DNA from: Nocardioides iriomotensis
GTDB lineage: Bacteria; Actinomycetota; Actinomycetes; Propionibacteriales; Nocardioidaceae
DNA length: 64,000 bases
NCBI RefSeq assembly: GCF_004168035.1
Contig: NZ_SDPU01000035.1
Location: 248,001-312,000 of the forward strand
Reading direction: 5' to 3'
A program made the position numbers and the translations under genes. The notes beneath the pieces were generated by a model that worked only from the letters and a program-made list of their open reading frames with translations, was not told where the DNA came from and searched no databases. The stretch's first letter is position 1. Each line of letters starts with the position of its first letter. Positions 1 to 8,877 of this stretch are shown here, in pieces.

Positions 1-1
1 G

Positions 2-406
2 CCGCGTCCGTCCGAGATCGCCGACGTGTTGGAGGAGGACCCCGAGCGGGTGCTGGAGGCGCTGAGCACCGACGGCTGCTACCTCCCGGACTCGCTGGAC
101 CGTCCGGTGCGCGAGGACGAGTCGAGCGGCTCGAGCCTCGGGGACCACCTCGGCGACGAGGCCGCCGCGTACGACGCGGCCGAGGCCCGGCTCCTCCTCG
201 CGCCCGTCGTACGGCGGCTCGGCGAGCGGGACCGCCGGATCCTGGACCTGCGCTTCTTCCACGACCGCACGCAGCAGGAGATCGCCGACGAGATCGGCGT
301 GACCCAGATGCACGTGTCGCGCCTGCTCGCGCGCATCCTCGACGACCTGCGCTCGCAGCTCGACGAGGACGACGCGGCCGCCGAGCACCTGGCGCTGAGC
401 GGCTGA
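2..406 (+). CDS. RNA polymerase sigma factor, SigB/SigF/SigG type (3' part only)
   Basis: The reading frame enters from the left edge, so only about the last 134 residues are present. The visible part holds the end of sigma region 3 (PSEIADVLEEDPERVLEAL) and all of region 4, with a clear -35-recognition helix-turn-helix (QEIADEIGVTQMHVSRLLARIL). The sequence fits the stress/sporulation sigma family of actinobacteria (SigF/SigB), which directs RNA polymerase to stress-response promoters and is usually controlled by an anti-sigma factor. No anti-sigma gene follows; if there is one it lies upstream, outside the window. The gene ends 52 bases before the flavodoxin-like gene. Family assignment is firm; the subtype is inferred from region 4 alone. 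Confidence 0.88.
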   Translation, partial: PRPSEIADVLEEDPERVLEALSTDGCYLPDSLDRPVREDESSGSSLGDHLGDEAAAYDAAEARLLLAPVVRRLGERDRRILDLRFFHDRTQQEIADEIGVTQMHVSRLLARILDDLRSQLDEDDAAAEHLALSG

Positions 407-458
407 GCCCGGGGGAACAGAGAGGACTACCTGGCGGGCACGTGGGCACCGCCGGCGC

Positions 459-1067
459 ATGAGCGAACTCAGCGCCCTGGTCCTCAACTGCAGCCTGAAG
501 CCGGCACCGACCGCCTCCAGCAGCGAGACGCTGGGGCAGGAGCTGCTCGACGCCCTCGCCGAGCACGACGTGCGCGGAGAGCAGGTGCGCGTGGTCGACG
601 AGCGGGTGAGCTTCGGTGTCCAGACCGACGAGGGAGACGGTGACGGGTGGCCCTCGATCCGCCGGCGCATGCTCGACAGCGACATCGTGGTCATCGCGAC
701 ACCGATCTGGCTGGGACAGCCCTCGTCGGTGTGCAAGGTCGTGCTGGAGCGGCTCGACGCGGAGCTGTCCGAGACCGACGACGAGGGCCGCATGCTCACG
801 TACGGCAAGGTGGGCTGCCTGGCCGTCGTCGGCAACGAGGACGGCGCCCACCACGTGACCGCGGAGGTCTACCAGGCGATGAGCGATGTCGGCTTCACGA
901 TCCCCGCGAACGGCGTCACCTACTGGGTCGGCGAGGCGATGCAGCCGACCGACTACGCAGATGTGGACCCGCGGCCGCAGAAGACGGCGCAGACGACCAA
1001 GACTCTCGCGGCGAACGCCGCGCACCTGGCCCGTCTGCTGCGCTCCTCGAGCTACCCCGCCGCCTGA
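459..1067 (+). CDS. Flavodoxin-like NAD(P)H-dependent FMN reductase family protein
   Basis: A 202-residue protein of the flavodoxin/FMN reductase fold. It starts with a beta strand leading into a phosphate-binding loop rich in Ser/Thr (LNCSLKPAPTASSSETL), followed by a second strand at DSDIVVIATPIWLGQPSSVCK, where the PIWLGQPS loop is the usual flavin contact, and a third at KVGCLAVVGNEDGAHH. The length matches the family. Such proteins reduce quinones or bind FMN in the cytoplasm; the substrate cannot be told from sequence. The ATG start has no strong Shine-Dalgarno sequence. It ends 12 bases before the GAF-ANTAR gene, so the two are probably co-transcribed. Confidence 0.82.
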   Translation: MSELSALVLNCSLKPAPTASSSETLGQELLDALAEHDVRGEQVRVVDERVSFGVQTDEGDGDGWPSIRRRMLDSDIVVIATPIWLGQPSSVCKVVLERLDAELSETDDEGRMLTYGKVGCLAVVGNEDGAHHVTAEVYQAMSDVGFTIPANGVTYWVGEAMQPTDYADVDPRPQKTAQTTKTLAANAAHLARLLRSSSYPAA

Positions 1068-1079
1068 GGAGGGACCGAC

Positions 1080-1769
1080 ATGGATGCCCGTGCCTTCGCC
1101 GAGCTGGCCCGTGAGCTGGCGGCTCAGCCGGACGAGGTCGTCACGTTCGAGCAGGTCGTCAAGCGAGCTCTGGAGGTCGTGCCCGGGTGCACCCACGCGG
1201 GCGTCACGCTGCGGACGCGCCGCGGACGCCTCGAGTCGACCGCCACGAGCGACGGCGTCGTCGTCGCCTGCGACGAGCTTCAGTACGAGCTCGGTGAGGG
1301 GCCGTGCCTCGAGGCGGTGACCGAGGACTTCTCGTACGTCTCCAACGACCTGGCGCACGACGACCGGTGGCCGCGGTGGGGGCCGCGGGCCGCCGAGCTC
1401 GGGGTCGGCTCGGTGATCGCCGTCCAGCTCACGGACACGACGAACGTGCTGGGCGCGCTCAACATGTACGGCGACGGCCCGCGGGCGTTCAGCACGAACG
1501 ACGTGGACCTCGCGATCACCTACGGCATCCACGCCACCACCGCCATGCGCACGGCCCGGTTGATCACCGGGCTGGAGTCGGCACTCCGGTCGCGGCACGA
1601 CATCGGCCTGGCCCAGGGGATCCTCATGCAGAAGTTCCGCCTCACGCCCGACCGGTCGTTCGAGGCGCTGCGGCGGGTGTCCAACGACCGCAACGTCCCG
1701 CTGCGGGACCTGGCGCGGCAGGTCGTGGAGCACGGCGGGATCCCGACGGCCGGTGACGACCCCGGCTGA
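1080..1769 (+). CDS. GAF and ANTAR domain protein, copy 1
   Basis: A 229-residue regulator with an N-terminal GAF sensor domain (about residues 25-160) and a C-terminal ANTAR RNA-binding domain (about 165-222, containing RHDIGLAQGILMQKF and ALRRVSNDRN). ANTAR domains bind paired hexanucleotide stem-loops in nascent RNA and prevent termination; GAF domains bind small ligands or other proteins. A strong Shine-Dalgarno sequence (GAGGAGG) lies just before the ATG. It is the most divergent of three such genes between 1 and 5 kb, with QKF where copies 2 and 3 have ERY. Its RNA target is unknown and no twin-hairpin target was recognised close by. Confidence 0.88.
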   Translation: MDARAFAELARELAAQPDEVVTFEQVVKRALEVVPGCTHAGVTLRTRRGRLESTATSDGVVVACDELQYELGEGPCLEAVTEDFSYVSNDLAHDDRWPRWGPRAAELGVGSVIAVQLTDTTNVLGALNMYGDGPRAFSTNDVDLAITYGIHATTAMRTARLITGLESALRSRHDIGLAQGILMQKFRLTPDRSFEALRRVSNDRNVPLRDLARQVVEHGGIPTAGDDPG

Positions 1770-2009
1770 CGACGCCGGGTGGAAGCCGGCCTCGAGCCCG
1801 AGGCGCATGGTCACTGTGCGACCGGGTACCGCAACCCGTGGAGCCCGCTCCGACGCCGAGCCCACTCGACCCCGACCTGCCCGGGCCGGACCCGACCGAG
1901 CCGCAGACCGAGCCCTCCACTCCGCCGCCGCCTCCGGGCTGACCGGACGGAGCGAGGATGACGACCGAGGTCCTGCCCGCACGGCAGGACCCGGACGGAC
2001 GGAGTGCCG

Positions 2010-3329
2010 ATGACCGCCGACCTCGTCTACGCCTTCGTGGGCGGCGCCCTCCTGCTGGCCGTGACGCTCCCGGTCCTGCTGCACCGGCAGGCCGTCTCGG
2101 CCCCGATGGTGCTGCTGACCGTCGGGGCGCTGCTCGGGCTGCTCCCGATGCGCGACGCCTCGCTGTCACCGGGGGAGCACCGGGTCTTCGTCGAGCACCT
2201 GACCGAGTTCACCGTGGTGGTCGCGCTGATGGGCGTCGGGCTGGCGCTGGACCGGCCGCTGCGCTGGCTCCGGCCCCGGAGCTGGGGTGCGTGGAGCACG
2301 ACGTGGCGCATGCTCGGCATCGCGATGCCGGTGTGCATCGCGGGCGTCTTCCTGCTCGGGTGGGGGCTGCTGGGGATGGCCCCCGCGGCGGCGCTCCTGC
2401 TCGGAGCCGCCCTGGCGCCGACGGACCCGGTGCTCGCGTCCGACGTACAGGTGGGCGGGCCGACGGTGCTCGAGGACGACGCCCAGGAGCACGAGGGCAT
2501 CGACGAGGACGACGAGGTGCGGTTCGCGCTGACGTCCGAGGCGGGGCTCAACGACGGCCTCGCCTTCCCCTTCGTGCACGCGGCCCTGCTGGTGGCGGCG
2601 TCGGCCGGCGCGGCTTCGTGGACCGTCTGGTTCGCCTGGGACCTGGTGGGCCGGGTGGTGCTCGGCGTGCTCGTCGGCGCCGCGACCGGGTGGGTGCTCG
2701 CGCGCGCGGCCTTCCGCTCGCCCGCCCCGTCGCTGCGGCTGGCGGAGTCGGGGGAGCCCTTGCTCGCCCTGGCCGCCGTCCTGCTGTCGTACGGCGTCAC
2801 CGAGCTGGTGCACGGCTACGGCTTCGTCGCGGTCTTCGCCTGCGCGGTGGCGCTGCGCCAGGCGGAGCGCGGGCACAGCTACCACGAGCACATGCACGCG
2901 ATGATCGAGCGGCTCGAACGCCTGATGACGCTCGTGGTCCTGCTCCTGCTCGGGATGGCGCTGACCAACGGCCTGCTGGAGCACCTCACCTGGCGCAGCG
3001 TCGTGATCGGTGTCGGGCTGCTCCTGGTGGTGCGGCCGCTGTCGGGCGTCGTGGCGCTCTTCCTCGGCCGCACCGGGCGCCCAGGCACCGGCCCGTTCCG
3101 CCCCGCGGAGCGGTTCGCCGTCGCCTTCTTCGGCGTGCGCGGCGTGGGCTCGCTCTACTACCTCGCGTATGCCACGGGTCAGGCCGACTTCGGTGGGCAC
3201 GACGAGCTGTGGGCGACCGTGGGGTTCACCGTCACCGCCTCGGTGCTGCTGCACGGCATCACCGCGACGCCGTGGCTGCGCCGGCTCGAGCGGACGCGGG
3301 AGCGCGTCCGTGCCGACGGCGGGTCCTAG
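2010..3329 (+). CDS. Cation:proton antiporter, CPA1/NhaP type
   Basis: A 439-residue membrane protein with about 12 hydrophobic segments, the usual size for bacterial NhaP-type sodium(potassium)/proton exchangers. The conserved transport core is visible as APTDPVLASD and TSEAGLNDG, where the Asp of the ND pair is the expected ion-binding residue. The acidic cytoplasmic loop DEDDEVRF precedes it. The ATG at 2010 is preferred because GGAG lies 5 bases upstream; a GTG two codons earlier is possible. The gene exports cations in exchange for protons and so handles salt or pH stress, which fits the stress-type sigma factor and signalling genes around it. It lies between GAF-ANTAR copies 1 and 2. 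Confidence 0.88.
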   Translation: MTADLVYAFVGGALLLAVTLPVLLHRQAVSAPMVLLTVGALLGLLPMRDASLSPGEHRVFVEHLTEFTVVVALMGVGLALDRPLRWLRPRSWGAWSTTWRMLGIAMPVCIAGVFLLGWGLLGMAPAAALLLGAALAPTDPVLASDVQVGGPTVLEDDAQEHEGIDEDDEVRFALTSEAGLNDGLAFPFVHAALLVAASAGAASWTVWFAWDLVGRVVLGVLVGAATGWVLARAAFRSPAPSLRLAESGEPLLALAAVLLSYGVTELVHGYGFVAVFACAVALRQAERGHSYHEHMHAMIERLERLMTLVVLLLLGMALTNGLLEHLTWRSVVIGVGLLLVVRPLSGVVALFLGRTGRPGTGPFRPAERFAVAFFGVRGVGSLYYLAYATGQADFGGHDELWATVGFTVTASVLLHGITATPWLRRLERTRERVRADGGS

Positions 3330-3466
3330 TCGGCGACGAGGAGGTCTCCACCGCCGCGGCCTGGCCTCGTGGCCATGGCCTGGATCAAGGGGACGGCTCG
3401 CCGTACCTGCGCCTGCGAGCGATCGACGGTGCGCCGAGGGTGCGCGACGACGACTACGCTGGTGGG

Positions 3467-4210
3467 GTGCCGACACCTCGGGCCGACCACGACGACCCCG
3501 CTACCTCCACCGTGTCGTCGCACGACCGTGCCGAGCTCCTGGCGCGGCTCGCCGCCGAGCTCCAGCAGGCGCCCGGCGAGGCCCTGACCGCGAGGACGAT
3601 GGTCGAGCGCACTCTCGACCTGCTGCCCGGGGCGGACTGCGCGAGCATCACGGTCCGCGCCCGGCACAACCGGTTCGTCACGCTCGGCGCGACGGACGAC
3701 TGCGCCGCTCTGGCGGACGCTCTCCAGTACGACCTCGGCCAGGGGCCGTGCCTCGAGGCGGGCGACCACGTCGAGTGGTACCGCAGCGGGGACGTGGCCA
3801 CCGACCCGCGGTGGCCGGTCTGGGGGCCTCGGGCCGCCGGCGAGCTCGGGGTCCGTTCGCTGCTCAGCGTCCGGCTGGTGGGGGAGACGGACTCCCTGGG
3901 CGCGCTCACCGTGTACGCGCGCTCCGCCGGCCGCTTCGGCGACCGGAGCGACATCGACCTGCTGCTGCTCTTCGCGACCCACGCGACGATCGCCCTCGCC
4001 GCCGCCCGGGAGGTCAGCGGGCTGCAGACGGCCGTGCACTCGCGGCACGTCATCGGGATGGCGCAGGGCGTCCTCATGGAGCGCTACGACCTGGACTCCG
4101 ACCAGGCGTTCGCCTTGCTCCGGCGGTACTCCAACGCCCTGAACGTGAAGGTGCACGACGTCTGCGAGGACATCGCCGCCACCCGGCGGCTGCCGGTCCT
4201 GCCCGACTGA
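3467..4210 (+). CDS. GAF and ANTAR domain protein, copy 2
   Basis: A 247-residue protein if started at GTG 3467, with a GAF domain followed by a C-terminal ANTAR domain (RHVIGMAQGVLMERYDLDSD, then LLRRYSNALNV). The GTG at 3467 is chosen because TACGCT (3455-3460) sits exactly six bases before it, the arrangement of a leaderless actinobacterial transcript. An internal GTG at 3512 aligns better with the N-terminus of copy 3 and is the alternative. The sequence is closely similar to copy 3, including DIDLLLLFATHA, so the two look like a recent tandem duplication. It probably acts as an RNA-binding antiterminator with a ligand-sensing domain. Confidence 0.87.
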   Translation: MPTPRADHDDPATSTVSSHDRAELLARLAAELQQAPGEALTARTMVERTLDLLPGADCASITVRARHNRFVTLGATDDCAALADALQYDLGQGPCLEAGDHVEWYRSGDVATDPRWPVWGPRAAGELGVRSLLSVRLVGETDSLGALTVYARSAGRFGDRSDIDLLLLFATHATIALAAAREVSGLQTAVHSRHVIGMAQGVLMERYDLDSDQAFALLRRYSNALNVKVHDVCEDIAATRRLPVLPD

Positions 4211-4313
4211 GGCAGCGCGTGCCGGTGCCGGTCCCGCCATCGCCCTCCGAGACGTCACCGGCGCTTGTGTCACAGTGGCGGGAACCGACGTCGACGTCTG
4301 TTGGGGCGACCAC

Positions 4314-5033
4314 ATGAGCACGCAGGACCGCGCCGCGCTGCTGGCCGACATGGCCGGCGAGCTGAAGCGAGCACCCGACGACGAGGTCACCGCCAAGACG
4401 ATGGTCGCCCGCACCCTCGACCTCCTGCCGAGGTCGGACGCCGTCAGTCTCACCGTCCGCGGCCGGCACGGCCGGTTCGCGACGCTGGGCGCGACGGACG
4501 AGCGCGCCGAGCGCGCCGACGCGCTGCAGTACGACACCGGCGAGGGCCCCTGCCTCAGCGCGGTGGAGCAGGCGGACTGGTTCCGCAGCGGCGACGTCTC
4601 GGTCGACGCCCGGTGGCCGACCTGGGGGCCGCGCGTCGCCGCCGAGGTCGGGGTCCGCTCCCTGCTCAGCGTCCGGCTGATGGGCGACGAGGACGCCCTC
4701 GGCGCGCTCAACGTGTACGGCGTGGAGCCGGGGCTCTTCACCGACCCAGACGACATCGACCTGCTGCTGCTCTTCGCGACCCACGCGGCGATCGCCCTGT
4801 CCGCCGCCCGGGAGATCGCCGGTCTGCAGACGGCCGTGCACACGCGGCACGTCATCGGCCTGTCCCAGGGCATCCTCATGGAGCGCTACGACCTCAGCGC
4901 CGACCAGGCCTTCGCGCTGCTGCGCCGCTACTCCAACGACCTCAACGTCAAGCTGCACGACGTCGCGCACGAGCTCGCCACCCACCGCGAGCTGCCGGAC
5001 CTGCCCGGGGCGCGCCGCCCCGAGCCCGACTGA
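4314..5033 (+). CDS. GAF and ANTAR domain protein, copy 3
   Basis: A 239-residue paralogue of the preceding gene, again GAF (about residues 25-165) then ANTAR (RHVIGLSQGILMERYDLSAD and LLRRYSNDLNV). The ATG at 4314 gives an N-terminus (MSTQDRAALLADM) matching that of copy 2; a GTG in frame at 4275 is possible. The GAF domains of copies 2 and 3 are strongly alike, while their N-terminal extensions and the 100-base spacer differ. It is likely an antiterminator regulator of the same class. What the GAF domain senses is not visible in the sequence. Confidence 0.87.
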   Translation: MSTQDRAALLADMAGELKRAPDDEVTAKTMVARTLDLLPRSDAVSLTVRGRHGRFATLGATDERAERADALQYDTGEGPCLSAVEQADWFRSGDVSVDARWPTWGPRVAAEVGVRSLLSVRLMGDEDALGALNVYGVEPGLFTDPDDIDLLLLFATHAAIALSAAREIAGLQTAVHTRHVIGLSQGILMERYDLSADQAFALLRRYSNDLNVKLHDVAHELATHRELPDLPGARRPEPD

Positions 5034-5178
5034 CCGAACCCGGGTCGGACCCGGCGGCTCACCACGACGAGGGCAGGTCGCCGGCCAGGTCGTCGCTCGG
5101 GGCACCGTCCTCGGCCGCCCCCGAGAGCCGCGACGGGCGCTGCTGCTGGGAAGGGCGCACACGCGCACGTGCAGTCGA

Positions 5179-5658
5179 TCAGCCGGACTGCGCCGCTGCG
5201 ACCGACCGGACGTCCAGCCAGCGCGGCACCGTCGCGCAGTACTCGTCGTACGCCGCGCCGAACTTCGCCGCCAGGGCCTGCTCCTCGAAGAGCACCTGGT
5301 ACCGGTCGATGAAGGTGACGAACGTCGCGGCCGGCACGAGCGCCCGCCAGGAGCCGCGGTACGCCGCGTGAGCGAGCAGCAGGCCGGTCATGCCGACGTA
5401 CATCGGGTTGCGGGTCAGCGCGTTGGCGCCCGTCGTCACGAGCGTCGAGGCCTGCTCGGGCTCGAACGGCTGGACCGTGGTGCCGCTGCGGCGGAAGCGG
5501 GTGGCCGACGCGCCGGCCAACGACGCCGACGCGACCGCCAGAGCGACGGCCACCGTCGTCCGGCCGCGGCTCGGCGTGGCGGACGGTGAGACGACCCGCT
5601 GGACGACGCCGGCGGCGAGCATCAGGAGCGGTGGCGGGAGGCGCAGCACACCTGACAC
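5179..5658 (-). CDS. Isoprenylcysteine carboxyl methyltransferase (ICMT) family protein
   Basis: About 159 residues, a small multi-pass membrane protein of the ICMT/phospholipid methyltransferase family. The diagnostic motif is GANALTRNPMYVGMTGLLLAH, corresponding to the R(H/N)P-x-Y-x-G core, followed by a C-terminal EEQALAAKFGAAYDEYCATVPRW, the conserved Glu/Tyr end that contacts S-adenosylmethionine. In bacteria the substrate is generally unknown. The GTG at 5658 is a tentative start; no clear Shine-Dalgarno sequence is seen. The gene is convergent with GAF-ANTAR copy 3 and divergent from the hydrolase at 5824. Confidence 0.78.
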   Translation of the reverse strand: MSGVLRLPPPLLMLAAGVVQRVVSPSATPSRGRTTVAVALAVASASLAGASATRFRRSGTTVQPFEPEQASTLVTTGANALTRNPMYVGMTGLLLAHAAYRGSWRALVPAATFVTFIDRYQVLFEEQALAAKFGAAYDEYCATVPRWLDVRSVAAAQSG

Positions 5659-5823
5659 GGTCCACCATCGGCGCGCGTACGTCGAGAGGTGGGGGCACGA
5701 CCGGGTGGGCCGGTGCCCCACCCGAACGGTGTCTACCGAGGGGCCGGGGGGCGTGCTTAGCGTGAGAGGGACGCACGCGCACGGTGCATCCTCTCGGGCT
5801 GTCACGTCCGGAAGGGGGACGCC

Positions 5824-7170
5824 ATGGTGACGACGGAACATCGGGCCCACCTCGCCACGACGAACCGGCTGCACATCGGCCCGGTGGTCGCCGGGTCCCT
5901 CCTGACCGGGCTCCTGGTCGCCGTGTTCCTCGTGCTCGCCCCCTTCGTCCCGCCGGAGGAGCACGTCGTCACCGGCGTGACCCTGCTCGGCTTCGCCGTC
6001 GGGTGGGCCGCGCTGGCGTTGCTGTCGACCCGGCTGACCCTGCAGCCGCAGCGCTGGGCCTGGGCACCGGCGGCGTACATGGCCGCGAGCGTGGCCGTCG
6101 TGCTCCTGGCGCCGGGGACGACGCTCGAGCGCGCCGCTGCCTGGGTGTGGCCGCCCGTGCTGCTGGTGCTGGTCGTGTGGATGTTCCTCCGCTCCCGCAG
6201 GGACCTGATCAGCGCGACGCGCCCTTGGCTGCTCTACCCGGTGTTCACCGTCCTGCTGGTCCTCGCCCTCGGCGGAGGCTACGAAGCGGTCAGCTCCGCG
6301 CGCGACGTGTCGGCGGCCGTGCCGGGCCGGCTCGTCGACGTCGGCGACCACCGGCTGCACCTCAGCTGCACCGGGTCGGGCAGCCCCACCGTCGTGCTCG
6401 AGCCGGGCGCCGGCCTGATGTCCGCCGAGATGGGCTGGGTCGCCCCGGCCGTGGCGCGCGACACGACGGTCTGCGTGTACGACCGCGCTGGCCGCGGCTG
6501 GAGCGACCCCGCGCCCACACCCCCCGACGGCGCCCAGACGGCCACCGACCTCCGCACGGCGCTGCACCGGGCCCACGTGCCCGGCCCGTACGTGCTCGCC
6601 GGGCACTCCTTCGGTGGGCTGTACGTCATGTCGTTCGCCGCGCAGTACCCCCGCGAGGTCGCCGGACTGGTGCTCATCGACTCCACCGCCCCGTCGTCGG
6701 CTCCCGTGCCCCCCGAGAGCACCGGGTACGACCTGGCCGGACGCGTGGCGGCAATCGCGGCGGCGACCACCCGCGTGGGCGTCGGCCATCTCCTCGCCCA
6801 GACGAGCTACGCCGACCTGCCCCCGGGGTCGCGTGACGTGGCCCGGGCCAGCGCCTCCACCGCCGACCACGTCGCCGGCACGGTCGAGGAGTACGCCGTG
6901 GGCTCCCGCTCGACCAGCCAGGCCGGGCGTCTCGACGACCTCGGCGACCGGCCGCTCGTCGTGCTGACCGCGGGCGTCGGCAGCGACGCCGAGTGGATCG
7001 CCGACCAGGACGAGCTGGCCACACTGTCGACCAACAGCCTGCACCGGGTCGTGGCCGGCGCCAGCCACGGCACACTGCTCGAGGACCCGGTTGCTGCCGC
7101 GGCTGTCAGCAAGGCCGTGCAGGACGTCGTCGAGTCGGTGCGAACGTCCTCGCCGCTGCCTCGCCGGTGA
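5824..7170 (+). CDS. Membrane-anchored alpha/beta hydrolase
   Basis: A 448-residue two-part protein. Residues 1-155 hold about four or five hydrophobic segments; the rest is an alpha/beta hydrolase fold. The nucleophile elbow GHSFGG places the catalytic Ser at residue 262, and a late His in GASHGTLLED is the likely triad base. The oxyanion region VVLEPGAG is also present. Esterase or peptidase-like chemistry at the membrane is likely, but the substrate is not evident. A good Shine-Dalgarno sequence (GGAAGGGGG) precedes the ATG at 5824. The membrane part resembles those of other actinobacterial hydrolases of unknown function. Confidence 0.83.
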   Translation: MVTTEHRAHLATTNRLHIGPVVAGSLLTGLLVAVFLVLAPFVPPEEHVVTGVTLLGFAVGWAALALLSTRLTLQPQRWAWAPAAYMAASVAVVLLAPGTTLERAAAWVWPPVLLVLVVWMFLRSRRDLISATRPWLLYPVFTVLLVLALGGGYEAVSSARDVSAAVPGRLVDVGDHRLHLSCTGSGSPTVVLEPGAGLMSAEMGWVAPAVARDTTVCVYDRAGRGWSDPAPTPPDGAQTATDLRTALHRAHVPGPYVLAGHSFGGLYVMSFAAQYPREVAGLVLIDSTAPSSAPVPPESTGYDLAGRVAAIAAATTRVGVGHLLAQTSYADLPPGSRDVARASASTADHVAGTVEEYAVGSRSTSQAGRLDDLGDRPLVVLTAGVGSDAEWIADQDELATLSTNSLHRVVAGASHGTLLEDPVAAAAVSKAVQDVVESVRTSSPLPRR

Positions 7171-7247
7171 CGGCCAGGGACCTCGGCCACGCTGTGCGGT
7201 GACGTTCGGCCCTGGCAGTCACGTCGTGCCGCCGTACGTTCGCTTGT

Positions 7248-8342
7248 ATGGAGCGTGTGCTGGTCGACCGCTTCGGCGGGCCTGAGGTGATCAGGGTGGT
7301 GGAGGTCGACGACCCGCAGCCGGGTCCGGGTGAGGTGCGGGTCGAGGTGCTGGCCGCGGGGGTGTCGTTCACCGACGCCCAGCTGCGTGCCGGCACGTAC
7401 CTGGGTGTCCCGAAGCCCCCGTTCACGCCGGGGTACGAGCTGGTGGGAGTGGTCGACCAGGTCGGTCCGGGCTGCACCCGGCTCCGGGTCGGGGACCGCG
7501 TCGCGGCCCTCACGGTGTGGGGCGCGGACGCCGAGCGCGTGTGCGTGCTCGAGGAGAACACGGTGGAGGTGCCCGACGACCTGGACCCGGCCGAGGTGGC
7601 CGGCCTCGTGCTGACCTACATGACCGCCTACCAGCTGCTCCACCGCATGGCCGAGGTCCGGGCGGGGGAGTCCGTCCTGGTGCACGGCGCGGCCGGCCGG
7701 GTCGGCACGGCGGTGCTGGAGCTCGGAGCGGTCGCGGGACTCCGGATGTTCGGGACCGCCGCGCACCGCGACCTGGCCACGGTGGAGAGCAAGGGCGCGG
7801 TGGCGATCGACTACCGCAACGACGACTTCCTCGCCCGGGTGCGGGCCCTGCCCGAGGGCGGCGTCGACGTGGTGCTCGACGGCATGGGTGGCGCGCTCTC
7901 GCTGCGCTCGTTCCGGGCGCTCCGGCCGGGCGGCCGGTTGGTCGTCTTCGGCCACTACTCGACGCTGTCGCACGGCCACAAGAGCTGGCGGGCGTGGGCG
8001 GAGTGGTACGCCGCGACGGGCGGCGTGGCGCTGTGGGGCCTGCTGTCGCCGCGGCGGAAGGTGATGGCCTACCGCATCCAGAAGCTCCGTGAGGGACGTC
8101 AGCTGGTCCCGGTCAGCAAGCGGTCCGAGGCGCTCCCGGTCGGCGGGGGTCCACGCGACCCGGCACAGTTCCGCGAGGACTTCTCCGCGCTGCTCGCGCT
8201 GCTGCGGGCCGGCCGGATCCGGCCGATGATCGCCGAACGCCTGCCGCTCTCCGAGGCGCGGCGCGCGCACGAGCTGCTGGCCGGCTCCGCGGAGAAGGGC
8301 AAGCTCGTCCTGGTCCCGGACGGGTCGGACCGACCGGGCTGA
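7248..8342 (+). CDS. Medium-chain dehydrogenase/reductase, quinone-oxidoreductase type
   Basis: A 364-residue MDR-superfamily oxidoreductase. An N-terminal GroES-like domain (about 1-130) is followed by a Rossmann domain whose dinucleotide loop is VHGAAGRVGTAVLELG. No structural-zinc cysteine cluster is seen, which fits zinc-free quinone oxidoreductases rather than alcohol dehydrogenases. It most likely uses NADPH to reduce quinones or enones in the cytoplasm. TACGTT (7235-7240) lies seven bases before the ATG, indicating a leaderless transcript. The gene stands alone between the hydrolase and the ArsR gene. Confidence 0.86.
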   Translation: MERVLVDRFGGPEVIRVVEVDDPQPGPGEVRVEVLAAGVSFTDAQLRAGTYLGVPKPPFTPGYELVGVVDQVGPGCTRLRVGDRVAALTVWGADAERVCVLEENTVEVPDDLDPAEVAGLVLTYMTAYQLLHRMAEVRAGESVLVHGAAGRVGTAVLELGAVAGLRMFGTAAHRDLATVESKGAVAIDYRNDDFLARVRALPEGGVDVVLDGMGGALSLRSFRALRPGGRLVVFGHYSTLSHGHKSWRAWAEWYAATGGVALWGLLSPRRKVMAYRIQKLREGRQLVPVSKRSEALPVGGGPRDPAQFREDFSALLALLRAGRIRPMIAERLPLSEARRAHELLAGSAEKGKLVLVPDGSDRPG

Positions 8343-8463
8343 CCGTCACCGGTCGGCCGCCCCGGACATTGCGATCGACCGGGCGGCGTCCATGCCGCGC
8401 ATCGTCTCGGGCGCGGGGCGGGGCCGGCTCGCCGCGGGGCGCTCTGGACGCTAGCATCGTCAT

Positions 8464-8877
8464 ATGGCGATGAAAGAGGTGGTGGGCGATGTCATGGCGG
8501 CAGCCGTGCGGGACGACGATGTCGCGGAGGTCGACGAGGTCGCCGCGCTCACGGCGGCGGCCTGCCTGTTCCACGGCTTCAGCGACCGGTCGCGCCTGAC
8601 GATCGTGCAGCACCTGGCGCTGGGGGAGCACCGGGTCGTCGACCTCACCCGGCACCTGGGGCTCGCGCAGTCGACGGTGTCGAAGCACCTCGCCTGCCTC
8701 CTCGACTGCGGGATCCTCACCGTACGTCCCGAGGGGCGCGCCTCGGTCTACGCGCTGGCACACCCGGACGCCACGCTGGCCCTGCTGGCCGCCGCGGAGC
8801 GGCTGCTCGGCGAGACCGGCGACGCCGTCGTGCTGTGCCCGCGGTTCGGCCCGGGTGGCACCGAGGAGCACGGGTGA
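8464..8877 (+). CDS. ArsR/SmtB-family metal-sensing transcriptional regulator
   Basis: A 137-residue winged-helix regulator. The DNA-recognition helix is visible in DLTRHLGLAQSTVSKHLACLLDCG, typical of ArsR/SmtB repressors that release DNA on metal binding. Candidate metal ligands are Cys in TAAACLFH, Cys in HLACLLDC and the late Cys in VVLCPRFG. TAGCAT (8452-8457) lies six bases before the ATG, a textbook leaderless start. It overlaps the next gene by GTGA and so heads a three-gene unit with two cation transporters, which it probably represses in the absence of Zn, Co, Ni or Cd. The exact metal cannot be read from the sequence. Confidence 0.9.
   Translation: MAMKEVVGDVMAAAVRDDDVAEVDEVAALTAAACLFHGFSDRSRLTIVQHLALGEHRVVDLTRHLGLAQSTVSKHLACLLDCGILTVRPEGRASVYALAHPDATLALLAAAERLLGETGDAVVLCPRFGPGGTEEHG

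Noticed and set aside
1753-2013. Open frame between GAF-ANTAR copy 1 and the antiporter
   Set aside because: Pro/Arg/Ser-rich composition, no family pattern and no ribosome site.
1958-4210. A 750-codon plus-strand frame ending in the GAF-ANTAR protein
   Set aside because: Only the last 247 codons look like protein; the rest overlaps the antiporter gene in the wrong frame.
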